Positions 1 to 9,374 of a stretch of DNA of 64,000 bases are shown here, piece after piece. The position numbers and the translations under genes are program-made. Source of the DNA: Acinetobacter tjernbergiae DSM 14971 = CIP 107465 (GTDB lineage: Bacteria; Pseudomonadota; Gammaproteobacteria; Pseudomonadales; Moraxellaceae); contig NZ_KB894353.1 in the NCBI RefSeq assembly GCF_000374425.1, positions 124,001 through 188,000 of the forward strand, read 5' to 3'. Every line of letters starts with the position of its first letter. Within the stretch, counting starts at the first letter, position 1. The notes under the pieces were generated by a model. That model searched no databases. It was not told the DNA's origin and was given only the letters and a program-made list of their open reading frames with translations.

Positions 1-1
1 T

Positions 2-520
2 CGACAGATTCAACTGATCGAAGGTGAAATTTATATCCAGACCGCCAAAGATCCGCAACACCGTCCATTTATGGTGAAGACCAAAGATGGTGCAATTGAG
101 GCCTTGGGTACTCAGTTTACGGTACGACAAGAGCATCACGACCAAACTCGAGTCAAAGTGTATCAACATGCAGTCGCTTTACAGCCGCAGGATTCTGGGA
201 AAAGACAGATTTTAAAGCAAGGTCAACGTGCATATTTCAACAGTCAACAAACCTCTAAACCATTGCCATTGAATAACGAGCAGCCCTACTGGACTCAACA
301 ATTACTGGTGGTAGAACAATGGCCACTAGAAAAAGTCATTGGTGAGCTATATCGTTATCAAAAAGGCACTTATTTCATCGAACCAGCGTTAAAAGACCTT
401 CGCGTTTCCGGCGTGTTTTCATTAAAGAATCCTCAACAAAGCTTAGAGACACTGGCCTATACCCATCAACTTGAGCTGAGCTATTACAGTCCATATCTAT
501 TAAAAATAAAAAAAAGATAA
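2..520 (+). CDS. FecR-family anti-sigma factor (5' end outside window)
   Basis: The reading frame is open from the first bases of the window, so only the C-terminal ~172 residues are present; the ATG at 71 is internal. The visible part has the FecR-domain pattern (LIEGEIYIQTAK..., then AIEALGTQFTV, which is the typical 'V..lGT.F.V' stretch) followed by a C-terminal domain (LEKVIGELYRYQKG, LRVSGVFSLKNPQQSLETLA) resembling the secretin/STN-like fold that contacts the receptor. FecR proteins sit in the inner membrane with this part in the periplasm and pass a signal from a TonB-dependent receptor to an ECF sigma factor. The receptor gene starts 66 bases downstream; the sigma factor is presumably just left of the window. 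Family call is firm, ligand unknown. Confidence 0.88.
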   Translation, partial: RQIQLIEGEIYIQTAKDPQHRPFMVKTKDGAIEALGTQFTVRQEHHDQTRVKVYQHAVALQPQDSGKRQILKQGQRAYFNSQQTSKPLPLNNEQPYWTQQLLVVEQWPLEKVIGELYRYQKGTYFIEPALKDLRVSGVFSLKNPQQSLETLAYTHQLELSYYSPYLLKIKKR

Positions 521-586
521 AAAGATGATCCTTTTTTTGATCTTGTCCGACTTATAGAGAAATACACTCCCAGTCGAGAAGACCAC

Positions 587-3079
587 ATGAAGGATTATCA
601 GGCCAAAACTACCTTGGCGTTGGCTGTACGCGCCATTTTATGGGGCATGCCACTCAGCGTTATCAGCATTGCAATGACTTCTGCCTATGCTGCCAATGTT
701 TATCAGATTTCAATTAGCTCAACCACACTCGACCAAGCACTTAAACAGCTAGCGATTCAAACAGGCACCACCATCAGCTATGACTCGACCACACTCTCTA
801 AAATAAAAAGTGCCTCACTAAAAGGAAATTATTCAGTAGAAACTGCTTTAGAGACTTTGCTTAAACCACATGCATTTGAAGCAATCAAAGTTGCCAATGC
901 GGGATATAGCATTCAAGCCAAAACAGTCATGGCCTCAGTTGAACCTAAGGTGGTTCAGTTAGAAACGATTTATACCAAAGCAGAATCAACTAAAAATAAC
1001 ACTATTAATAATCAGAATAACTCAATACAGCTGCCAACAATTTCAATAAAAGCAGTTAACTCAAATTTAGCGAATGTTGGAAAGGGAGCTCAAAATATTA
1101 AGGAGATTCCCCAATCCGTGACCGTCATGTCTAGGCAACGTATTGATGAACAAGGTCTAAAAACCCTTGATGATGTGTTAGTACAAACAACAGGCGTAAC
1201 GCGTGAACAACTTTGGTTAAATAATAACTATAGTGCTCGTGGGCTAAAGATTGAAAATATTCGTTATGATGGTGGCAGTACCTCGAGTCTAGAAGACCGT
1301 AGTAATAGTGCCGATATGGCACAATATGATGCAGTTGAAGTATTGCGTGGTGCGGATGGTTTATTCGGTGCAGGTGAAGCTGGCGGTGTAATTAATCTCA
1401 CCTCTAAACGACCAAAAGCAGAAACCGAAATCAATGGATCAATTTCAGCCGGTAGCTGGAATAATTATCGTGGCGAATTCGATGCGACAGGTTCTTTAAC
1501 ACAAGATCAAAGTATTAAAGGTCGTTTGGTCACTGTTTTCCAAGATCGAGACTTCTTCTACAAACCAACACAAAGCCGCCGCGAGATGATCTATGGTGCA
1601 TTAAGCTTTGATCTATTACCAGAAACAACATTGTTTACAGGTTTCAGTTATCAAAAAGATAAAATGGACGCTTTTAATGCCAGTTTACCTCGATGGGAAG
1701 ATGGTGCTGATCTGCATTTACCCCGCAACACGACAATGGGAGCACCTTGGGGGTGGATCGAACGTAAAAACACATCCTTCTTCGCCAATCTTCAACACCA
1801 AATTAACGATGACTGGAAAACACAACTCAATGTACGTCACAATATTGGTAATGATGCGATTAATAGCGCTGAAATGGAGGGTGCTGTTAGTTATGACACT
1901 CACCAAAGTCAATGGTGGCGCTATCAGGATGATACCCGCTTTAAAGAAACTACAATGGATTTAAACCTACAAGGCAGCTTTAATCTATTTGAACAAAAAC
2001 ATGATCTGATTTTAGGTATTGATCACACCAACAGTCAAAAAGATTATCGACAGAACTGGACTTATTATGCTGATGGCGATGCATTTAATCGCGTTGCACC
2101 ACCAGAGTGGGATTACCCAGCGATCTCTTGGGAAAACAATACTACCAATAAGAATAATAAATCTGCACTTTATGGTTCTTTAAAATTACGCCCTGTTGAT
2201 GATTTAGCCCTCATTCTTGGTGGCCGCTACACCTTTAAAGATGAGTTAACCATCAATAACCACAATAGCAATATTGAAAATACCTATACAGAAGACAAAA
2301 AATTTGTGCCTTATTATGGAATTACCTATGATATTTTGCCTACTACAACAGCCTATGCAAGCTTTGCAGAAATTTATAAAAATCAGCGTAACTATTTAAC
2401 AGCGGTCGATGGTCCTGGACTAGAACCATTAACGGGGCGAAATATTGAATTTGGTATCAAGCATCAACTTAATGCAAACTTGCTTGCATCCATTGCTTAC
2501 TTCGATATCAAAAAAGAAAAGGAAAAAGTTTATAACGCCTATACCAGCATTCCAAACAGTAACTCATTATGCTGTTATATCGGTACAGGCTCTATGGAAA
2601 GTAAAGGAGTTGATCTTGAACTCAATGGCAATATTAGCCCTGACTGGAATTTATCTGTAGGTTATACCTACAATAAAAACGAGAAAAAGGATAATACTGA
2701 AAATCCATACAATAGCTACACCCCCAAAAATCTGTTAAAAATTTGGACAACCTATCAGCTTGATCAAATTGTCGATGGCTTAGAAATAGGCGGAGGTGTA
2801 ATTGCTCAAAGTAAAAACTATAACAAAGGATGGGTCAGAGAATTTAATCCAGCCACCCAAAAGTTTGATGGTGCATTGAAAAATATTGAGCTAGTCCAAC
2901 CCAATTATGCTATTTGGTCAGCTCGTATCGCCTATGATATTAATCCGCAATGGAATATCGCACTTAACCTAAACAATATTTTTGACAAAACCTATTACAG
3001 TACAATCGGTTATCCAGGTTATGGTAATTTTTATGGCGAACCGCGTAACTTTCTTCTGACTTTAAAAGCAAGTTACTAA
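587..3079 (+). CDS. TonB-dependent siderophore receptor with N-terminal signalling (STN) domain
   Basis: 830 residues, the usual size for a FecA/FpvA-type transducer. A signal peptide (about 1-35, ending ..TSAYA) is followed by an STN domain (about 38-110, TLDQALKQLAIQTGTTISYD), a linker, a plug domain (from about 168, NIKEIPQSVTVMSRQRIDEQGL, then ARGLKIENIRYDGG) and a beta-barrel that ends in the expected C-terminal aromatic residue (RNFLLTLKASY). The ATG is preceded by GAGAAG at suitable distance. Together with the fecR-type gene upstream it forms a cell-surface signalling pair: substrate binding outside would activate an ECF sigma factor through FecR. The substrate is probably a ferric siderophore, but nothing in the sequence says which. 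Confidence 0.93.
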   Translation: MKDYQAKTTLALAVRAILWGMPLSVISIAMTSAYAANVYQISISSTTLDQALKQLAIQTGTTISYDSTTLSKIKSASLKGNYSVETALETLLKPHAFEAIKVANAGYSIQAKTVMASVEPKVVQLETIYTKAESTKNNTINNQNNSIQLPTISIKAVNSNLANVGKGAQNIKEIPQSVTVMSRQRIDEQGLKTLDDVLVQTTGVTREQLWLNNNYSARGLKIENIRYDGGSTSSLEDRSNSADMAQYDAVEVLRGADGLFGAGEAGGVINLTSKRPKAETEINGSISAGSWNNYRGEFDATGSLTQDQSIKGRLVTVFQDRDFFYKPTQSRREMIYGALSFDLLPETTLFTGFSYQKDKMDAFNASLPRWEDGADLHLPRNTTMGAPWGWIERKNTSFFANLQHQINDDWKTQLNVRHNIGNDAINSAEMEGAVSYDTHQSQWWRYQDDTRFKETTMDLNLQGSFNLFEQKHDLILGIDHTNSQKDYRQNWTYYADGDAFNRVAPPEWDYPAISWENNTTNKNNKSALYGSLKLRPVDDLALILGGRYTFKDELTINNHNSNIENTYTEDKKFVPYYGITYDILPTTTAYASFAEIYKNQRNYLTAVDGPGLEPLTGRNIEFGIKHQLNANLLASIAYFDIKKEKEKVYNAYTSIPNSNSLCCYIGTGSMESKGVDLELNGNISPDWNLSVGYTYNKNEKKDNTENPYNSYTPKNLLKIWTTYQLDQIVDGLEIGGGVIAQSKNYNKGWVREFNPATQKFDGALKNIELVQPNYAIWSARIAYDINPQWNIALNLNNIFDKTYYSTIGYPGYGNFYGEPRNFLLTLKASY

Positions 3080-3110
3080 AGCTCTAAAAATCAATTCATA
3101 ACCAAAATAA

Positions 3111-3137
3111 AAAGAGGAAACGTAGGTTTCCTCTTTT
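3111..3137 (+). terminator. Intrinsic terminator of the TonB-receptor gene
   Basis: An 11-bp perfect stem (AAAGAGGAAAC at 3111-3121 with GTTTCCTCTTT at 3126-3136), loop GTAG, then a T run. It lies 32 bases after the receptor stop codon. Confidence 0.85.
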
Positions 3138-3442
3138 ATTTGGCTATGATGCAACTAAAATTTAAATTGAGGTGTACTGAAATTACAATAAGATTTCACT
3201 TGAGAGATTCTAAGAAACCAAGCTATAAAAGCCCTCTGCCGTTTGGTTTGGTGTCTTAAATTCCAATTCTCTTTTAATTCTGTATTGATTATAAAATAGC
3301 TCATTTTAATGTTTAATATCTGCTTTTGCTTCCTCCATAGTTTTATAATTAACCTGAATGTCGGATAAGCAATTGACTTGAAAAAGAGAAAGGTTAAAGC
3401 CGTCAGTTGAGTTACCACACCAAACTCACAGCTCTAGTCTTT

Positions 3443-3732
3443 ATGTTCGATAATACCCAATTATTCTGCATCATTGATGATTTTTTCTAAAATTCGAATC
3501 AATCTATTAGAAATTTCTAAAACAGAACTTTCAACGACTAAGAAGTCGACCTGCTCAGCTCAGTATTTCTGAAATTATATTTATTGCTGTTTGGTACAAA
3601 TACTCTCATTTCAATAATTTCAAAGCATTCTTTACATCATTAAAACTATACAAAAACCATTTATTTAAACAGCTTCCTTATGATCAGTGCATGATTCATC
3701 TGATCAATGCCCATCAATCTAGTGACAACTAG
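3443..3732 (+). pseudogene. Decayed IS982-family transposase, N-terminal part
   Basis: Not a working gene. Frame from ATG 3443 reads MFDNTQLFCIIDDFF then stops; a second frame from 3547 to the stop at 3730-3732 reads RPAQLSISEIIFIAVWYK... FKAFFTSLKLYKNHL...LPYDQCMIHLINAH. These two pieces in order match the start of IS982-type transposases as I know them (LFCIIDDF..., then LSISEIITI..., then Y..F). At least one frameshift and several stops separate them, and the DDE catalytic part is not visible. Terminal inverted repeats were not found, so the ends of the insertion are unknown. The 305 bases before it hold nothing I can support. Confidence 0.65.
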
Positions 3733-4103
3733 AGCTAGAAGTGTTTGAGACTATTTAGCTGGTATTTATGCATCTTTATGTGCTTATCAAATATGTTATC
3801 AAAACAAGCCGATAATTCGTATTATGGAAATATAGGCTTAAGCAGGATTCGGGTTATATTAAAAAATTAAATCATAAACTAAAACTTCCTTATTCAAATT
3901 AACTTAGAAAGTAATATTTTACCTATCCCTACAATTTATAAAAAACTATCAAAATTTAAATAACAATCTGTAATAGTTCTTTTTTTAATTGAGATATATC
4001 TGCTCAGCATGACTTTTAATGCCCCAAAATCATCATAAATTGCCCCTTTTACGCTATTTTTTATTTATTGTTTTCGCTTTATTCTGAATAACATACTGAA
4101 TAG
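3733..4103. other. A+T-rich intergenic stretch, no gene seen
   Basis: About 370 very A+T-rich bases with stops in all frames. It may hold further decayed IS982 sequence and the promoter of the gene at 4117, but neither can be pinned down by eye. Confidence 0.6.
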
Positions 4104-4116
4104 CTGGAGCAATCAA

Positions 4117-5628
4117 TTGAGCAAAAAAATACGATCTAATTCTGATGGCATACAATTCTCAATACAATCTGGTTGCAAATCACCCAGCACAACACATACA
4201 GCGAAACAAATTTTAAAGTCAGCACTTCAAAGTGTAGACTCTCCTTATATTGCTCAACTGACGAGTGAAAAAAATTGGAGAAAAAATTATCCCTTTTATT
4301 TTCAGGAAATAGTAAGGTCAGGAATTGACTCTATACATCATCCTTTATGTATCGCTCAACATGGACTTAATGTAGCTAAAGAATCTTTTTCCTTCAATCG
4401 AGGGGAACAGCACAATACCTTAAATGATGCCATGCATAATTTTAAAGGGCAGCCCTTTGAAAAATTTATATTAAAAGGAACAGGCAGTCCAACAATTGAA
4501 CCTTGGTTTATTCCATATAATGGAAAAAAATTACAAGGCGAAGCTTTAATACAACAAATTAATCTTTGGGAACAACAACAAATTATCGAACCAAGTCACG
4601 CTAAAGCCTTACATTTGCTAACTCAACATCCTGAATGGTTTGATCTGTCTAAACGTACTATGGTGCTGTTTGGTGCAGGTTCTGAAGCTGGTCCTTTAAG
4701 TTGGCTTGCAAAATGGCGTGCCAATATTATTGCAATTGATTTACCACAAACAGCGATTTGGGAAAAAATAACGAAAGTCATTCAACAAGGAAATGCCACT
4801 TTAATCGCCCCAAAAATCATTACGGAGAACAATCAACAACAACTCGGAGCAAACTTACTGACCCAAACACCAGAAATTGCCAATTGGCTAAACACTTTTA
4901 CTGAAACCTTAGATCTAGCGGGAATCGCGTATTTAGATGGTGAAAAGCATGTTCGTGTTTCTATCGCCATGATTAGCATCATGGAACAAGTTAGTCTTCT
5001 TAAATCTGATAGTAGTATTATGTTTATGCTGACTCCAACAGATATTTATGCGATTCCAAAATCCGTTGTACAATCTGTTCAACAAAGGGCTTCTCAACGG
5101 TCTCTATTCGAAAAATTACTCACTAAATCAATTCATAACATTTCTTTAACCAATTTTTTTAGACCCAATACAAAACAATTAATTGAATCAGATAATGGGC
5201 AACAATATGGTATTGCTGATTGTATGGTCATTGAACAAGGGCCAAATTATGCCCTCGCCAAACGCTTACAACAGTGGTTTGCAATTTGTGCGCGTGCGCG
5301 TGGTCAGAAGACCGTAATTAATATTGCACCCTCTACAACAACTCACTCAGTTGTCAAAAACCCGATACTCAAAGCTGCTTTTTCTGGGGCTGATTTATTC
5401 AAGGTAGAAACATTCAACCCTGAAACAACTAATGCAATCATGGCTGCACTATGGGTACACGATTTGAATAATCCTGAGAGTGCCTCCAATCCTGAGACCC
5501 AATTGAACCATCCATTAGAGCTCATCATGGAAAATGCAAATCACGGTGGGTTATGGCATGTGTCTTATTTAGCGAGAACTGCTCTGCCGTTTGCCGCAGC
5601 CTATGGATGGCTAAAAGAAAAATTATGA
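4117..5628 (+). CDS. Unrecognised 503-residue protein with a Rossmann-like segment
   Basis: The start is TTG at 4117, chosen because CTGGAGC lies six to seven bases before it. I do not recognise the family with confidence. There is no signal peptide. Around residues 180-200 the protein reads MVLFGAGSEAGPLSWLAKW, a beta strand plus glycine-rich turn typical of a nucleotide-binding Rossmann fold, followed by IIAIDLP, which could be the second strand with an acidic residue for a ribose. An N-terminal segment includes GQPFEKFILKGTGSP, and the C-terminal part is Ala-rich and ends AAAYGWLKEKL. It stands alone: the IS982 remnant is upstream and a convergent gene downstream. A dehydrogenase-like or NAD-dependent role is possible but is inference only. 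Confidence 0.8.
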   Translation: MSKKIRSNSDGIQFSIQSGCKSPSTTHTAKQILKSALQSVDSPYIAQLTSEKNWRKNYPFYFQEIVRSGIDSIHHPLCIAQHGLNVAKESFSFNRGEQHNTLNDAMHNFKGQPFEKFILKGTGSPTIEPWFIPYNGKKLQGEALIQQINLWEQQQIIEPSHAKALHLLTQHPEWFDLSKRTMVLFGAGSEAGPLSWLAKWRANIIAIDLPQTAIWEKITKVIQQGNATLIAPKIITENNQQQLGANLLTQTPEIANWLNTFTETLDLAGIAYLDGEKHVRVSIAMISIMEQVSLLKSDSSIMFMLTPTDIYAIPKSVVQSVQQRASQRSLFEKLLTKSIHNISLTNFFRPNTKQLIESDNGQQYGIADCMVIEQGPNYALAKRLQQWFAICARARGQKTVINIAPSTTTHSVVKNPILKAAFSGADLFKVETFNPETTNAIMAALWVHDLNNPESASNPETQLNHPLELIMENANHGGLWHVSYLARTALPFAAAYGWLKEKL

Positions 5629-5683
5629 TCTAAATATTTTAGAATGATTTTAAGTCAATAAATTCAGTAAGGTATATCCCTCA

Positions 5684-5720
5684 AGTTAGGTAGAAAAATT
5701 TAAATATGATCTACCTAACT
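5684..5720. terminator. Inverted repeat between convergent genes, possible terminator
   Basis: AGTTAGGTAGA at 5684-5694 pairs perfectly with TCTACCTAACT at 5710-5720 across a 15-base A+T-rich loop. It sits between the stops of two convergent genes, but lacks a good T run, so it is a weak terminator candidate. Confidence 0.4.
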
Positions 5721-5750
5721 CCTCCCAATACGTTTAAATCACTTCAATGC

Positions 5751-7448
5751 TCAGTTCACACTACTTGGCGCATCCTCAACACCACTATTGATTGAATGTG
5801 TACAAACTAATTTTCCTTGATCACTTGCAGCTCTCCATGCAGTGTAAGGTCCATCAATTTCAGCTCTAGTATGGTTTTGCAATGACAAAACTGAGTCTCC
5901 AATTGCCAATAATTGATTACGCATCAAATTAAAATCAACTGCATCTCGACCAAATGATGGTGCCCAAAGTGACCATGGTCCTGAAATCGTAGCCATTGTT
6001 GGAATCAAGTTTTTATGTGATGCATTACCAATCCCGCCAAAATCACACTGTTTTGGTAAACGTTGAATATTAGGTACATCTTGTCCTGTTGTAATCAAAA
6101 CTGCTGGTAAATTACGTCTTTTCGCAGCTTCAGATGCAACTCTTTGCATTAAAAGATGGTCTTCTGGCACAAACCAAGCTTGAGGTTCTGCTTTGCCCGA
6201 AAACTCTAAACTTCTTCCCACTCCCCCATCTTTTCTCGGTTTCGCAATTATCTCACGTGTTCCAAGATGCTCCACAGCAAAAACAAAGCTCACTTTTTTC
6301 GCGTTATATTCTTCATTTAACTTTTCCATATACCTAAAAGTTCCTTCTTTCGACATATGTAAATGCGCTGTATTGAATGCAAATTCATAAGTTTTCGGTC
6401 GACACTTTAATGGTAGTTTTGCGAAATATTGCGCTAATGCAAGCATGCCACTTACACCATTTTCTTGTACCCATGTATTACCATCTGTATTGGCAACAAA
6501 TACTATTTTTTCATTACTTTGACCTGGTAATGTAGCAATTAAATTTCGAGTAGTTGCAGTATCTCTTTCTGCCTGTACAACGATTTTTGCTTGCATATTA
6601 CTTGAGGCAAAAGCTTTGATTTCAGCAAATTCATCCACTCCTAAAAAGACAGCAGGAAGTCGATAATGCAAACCGTTATGCGGATCAAAGTAGTCTTTGA
6701 TTTGTTCTTTAGGAACATCGAAACCAAGAATCACGCCAGCTGCGCCTACTTTTCCAGCAGCAACCAAATCTTTATTCATCAATTCGCCAGCTAAAAAAGG
6801 TTTATCATACCTTTGCATTTTAAGCTCATTAAGAGCAGGGCTTAGATATTTTGCAAACTGAAATAAAAAGGCATAAGGTGGTGCGACTATATTCGCATAT
6901 ATAGGGTCTTGTGATGTCGGAACTTCACGTACAATAATTTTACCTTTATGCTCAGCAGTGATTGGTTGATTACTGGCTAAAAAGACTAATTCCGCAGTAG
7001 TACCAGCCAAAGTAGTACCTAATGAATAGGGAACAGCTCCTGCAATCGCAATCTCTTTACCATTTACAGATAACTGTCCTGAACGAGATAAACTACGACC
7101 TTTACCATTTTCAGCAGCAATCATCGGTTGCCAGCGCTGAATTTCATAGCTATCGGATTGTACTTGCATACCATTGATTTTCTTTGCTTCAAGCTCTATC
7201 CAATCAATCAATTGCTGATGCGCTGGACTACCTGTAGTACGTAATTGTGCTAAGTCAGGACCAACTTCTACCAGTTTTTCCAAAGTTTTGGCATCGGTAA
7301 ATTGTTTCTCATCCATAATCGTTGGACAAGACTCCTCTACTTCAGGCGTTGTAATTGAGGCACTATCATTATTCCCTCCACAACCTGAAACGGCACAACT
7401 CAGTAAGATTAGACCTATAGAGTGTTTATAAATTTGCTGTACCTTCAT
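5751..7448 (-). CDS. Lipoprotein with peptidase M28-like fold and PA-like insert
   Basis: 565 residues starting with a lipoprotein signal (KHSIGLILLSCAVSGC, lipobox VSGC near residue 23), so the product is probably anchored in the envelope. A segment near residues 55-115 (LVEVGPDLAQLRTTGSPAHQQLIDWIE) resembles the N-terminal part of M28 aminopeptidases. The middle third resembles a protease-associated insert, and residues from about 310 (RNLIATLPGQSNEKIVFVAN) look like the catalytic M28 core. Where zinc-binding HxD would normally stand, the sequence reads ANTDG, and the usual NDN-type ligand site reads QENG, so catalysis is doubtful. The downstream side is convergent with the gene at 4117; an AraC-type regulator gene lies upstream on the same strand. 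Confidence 0.75.
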   Translation of the reverse strand: MKVQQIYKHSIGLILLSCAVSGCGGNNDSASITTPEVEESCPTIMDEKQFTDAKTLEKLVEVGPDLAQLRTTGSPAHQQLIDWIELEAKKINGMQVQSDSYEIQRWQPMIAAENGKGRSLSRSGQLSVNGKEIAIAGAVPYSLGTTLAGTTAELVFLASNQPITAEHKGKIIVREVPTSQDPIYANIVAPPYAFLFQFAKYLSPALNELKMQRYDKPFLAGELMNKDLVAAGKVGAAGVILGFDVPKEQIKDYFDPHNGLHYRLPAVFLGVDEFAEIKAFASSNMQAKIVVQAERDTATTRNLIATLPGQSNEKIVFVANTDGNTWVQENGVSGMLALAQYFAKLPLKCRPKTYEFAFNTAHLHMSKEGTFRYMEKLNEEYNAKKVSFVFAVEHLGTREIIAKPRKDGGVGRSLEFSGKAEPQAWFVPEDHLLMQRVASEAAKRRNLPAVLITTGQDVPNIQRLPKQCDFGGIGNASHKNLIPTMATISGPWSLWAPSFGRDAVDFNLMRNQLLAIGDSVLSLQNHTRAEIDGPYTAWRAASDQGKLVCTHSINSGVEDAPSSVN

Positions 7449-7729
7449 ATTCGTTCCCTGCCATTACTCAGATTGACCGTTCTAAGGCTATACGCTGAGT
7501 GATTGATATCCTTATGTAATTTCTAGTCAACCACTTCCCGAGGGTTAAGGGTTAAACCAAAATTTAAACCCACATAAATGAGTAAATCTCTTGAATATTA
7601 AGATTTACATAATTTATTAGATCATCCATTGATCATATTCTTAACCAGAAAGTAAAAAGTAACGCTTGTGAGTCAATTGATTTCTAATATGGGACAAAAT
7701 AAAATTAATAACATGAGATTGTACAAAAA

Positions 7730-8794
7730 TCAGTCAGTTTTTTGACCATTTATATGTCTACGATATTGAGTCGGAGTGAGATTTGTTTGTAATTTAAACC
7801 ATGAAATAAAAGAATGGCTTGTATAAAAGCCCAATGCTTTAGAAATAAATACCACAGAATGTTGATGGCTCCCTAAATAATCTGCGGCTAATTCAAATCG
7901 GACCTCATCAAGCAACTTACTATAAGAACTTTCCTCCAACTGTAACTTTCGGCTCAAGGTTCTCACATTGATACCTAATTGTTCTGCAACATTTTCACGA
8001 GACAAGCGATCATGATGGAGCAATAAATAAATTTGTGCCCTCACTTGCTCCATAAAAGTCTGTTCAACCCGTTGTTGCTCTAATAGTTTTGAAGCGAATA
8101 TTCTGACACTATCATATAGACCTGCATTCCCAGTCTTCAGTGTCATGGTTAAAGATTTGGGTAACAATAACAAAGCCGTCTCTTTTTGGCTAAAATAAAC
8201 GGGACAACCAAAAAAATCATTATAATAATTTTGTAATTCAGAATTTGCTAAACTATGATTAAAATGAACTGCTTGCAGTATAGAAAAGTCTTCATTTCGA
8301 ACTAAACGTAGCAGACTAACCCACCATGCTAAATTGTATTCATTAGCACAACGACTAAAAATTGGATCATTTGACCGACATTGCCATTTCCAATACACAA
8401 CATCTGGTTTAATTTGAAGAGAGATATCACCAATACATCCAATTAAAGGCTGGAACTCTTTTAATGTTTCAATAGCTTTGTTCAAACTAGAAGATAAAGG
8501 TACTAAATGCCCCAAAACACCATAGGCTGTGGAATCCATTTTTTGAAAAAAGCTCAAAGCAATTAAAGGATCATTACAAACAGTAAAAGTATAAGCAGTA
8601 ATTTTTTCAAAGTGATGTAAAGAGATGCATTGATTTGAATCTCCAAGTTGCTCTTCTGTTAAATCACCTTGTAATAAAAGTTCTGATCTATTAATGCCAA
8701 AAAAACTCGCATGTTCTAAGAAATGTTGTACTAAACCAACGAGTACTTTACTTCCAAAAGTTTCATCAAATTTCTTTTGTAAATCAGTAGTCAT
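7730..8794 (-). CDS. AraC-family transcriptional regulator (OruR/ArgR-like architecture)
   Basis: About 354 residues. The N-terminal two thirds matches the 'arabinose-binding' domain common to OruR/VirF-like regulators; the C-terminal ~90 residues hold the two helix-turn-helix motifs (NVAEQLGINVRTLSRKL and VVFISKALGFYTSHSFISWFK, ending LTPTQYRR). I place the start at 8794 (MTTDLQKK) because AGGA lies eight bases before that ATG; two in-frame ATGs at 8803 and 8800 overlap this ribosome site. Targets are unknown; nearest candidates are the M28-like lipoprotein gene downstream and the eight-gene operon at 9375-15260, which runs in the same direction. Confidence 0.9.
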   Translation of the reverse strand: MTTDLQKKFDETFGSKVLVGLVQHFLEHASFFGINRSELLLQGDLTEEQLGDSNQCISLHHFEKITAYTFTVCNDPLIALSFFQKMDSTAYGVLGHLVPLSSSLNKAIETLKEFQPLIGCIGDISLQIKPDVVYWKWQCRSNDPIFSRCANEYNLAWWVSLLRLVRNEDFSILQAVHFNHSLANSELQNYYNDFFGCPVYFSQKETALLLLPKSLTMTLKTGNAGLYDSVRIFASKLLEQQRVEQTFMEQVRAQIYLLLHHDRLSRENVAEQLGINVRTLSRKLQLEESSYSKLLDEVRFELAADYLGSHQHSVVFISKALGFYTSHSFISWFKLQTNLTPTQYRRHINGQKTD

Positions 8795-9374
8795 TTGCAT
8801 CATCCTAGATCATCAAGTACTAAATCTTCATGATTTTAAATCACAATAATTCGATAATTCAAACCTTAAGTGCTATTTAGAATTTTCTTCATATGTTTAT
8901 AACCTAACATCAAAGGCTCATCTCCTTAATTATGATCCATACCATCTCGGTCTTACATACTCATGATCCAAATACGACACATTTCAACCCTACTCCTTGT
9001 ATATTTATCAGAACTACTCAATCATTCTTATCTTCTTTAATCTGAACACCTAAAGCCTATCTGAATTTATTTTATAAATAACTTATAAAATTTTAAATTA
9101 AATCAAATAATTATTTTTACCAAATAAGAGCTTGCATATTGCTATATTTTTCTTATTTAATTTACACTTGATTGACTTAGTCTATCGAAGTAAATCAAGT
9201 GTAAAATATTCTTGTCCTAAATTTTGAGCTTAAGCAAAAATAAACCTAAAATTATCCCTATCGTTATAAATCAATTTCTGATTTTTTTAATTATGGAAAT
9301 ATTTCTTAATTATAATTACAACAATCTTAAGCATTCAGTTGGGCTTATCATAAACAAGCGAGAACTATAGCATG
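8795..9374. other. Intergenic region, no gene seen
   Basis: About 580 A+T-rich bases between the AraC-type gene and the end of the eight-gene operon. No open frame with coding character was found. The only clear structure is the hairpin at 9161-9205. Confidence 0.6.
9161..9205. repeat. 13-bp inverted repeat (hairpin) downstream of the eight-gene operon
   Basis: TTTACACTTGATT (9161-9173) pairs perfectly with AATCAAGTGTAAA (9193-9205); the loop can add ACTT/AAGT. It lies beyond the end of the leftward operon and upstream of the AraC-type gene. It could end transcription of the operon or be a regulator site; a long T run is lacking on both sides. Confidence 0.5.

Noticed and set aside
3155..3418. 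87-codon minus-strand frame between the receptor gene and the IS982 fossil
   Set aside because: No ribosome site, no recognisable composition, lies in A+T-rich DNA next to decayed sequence.
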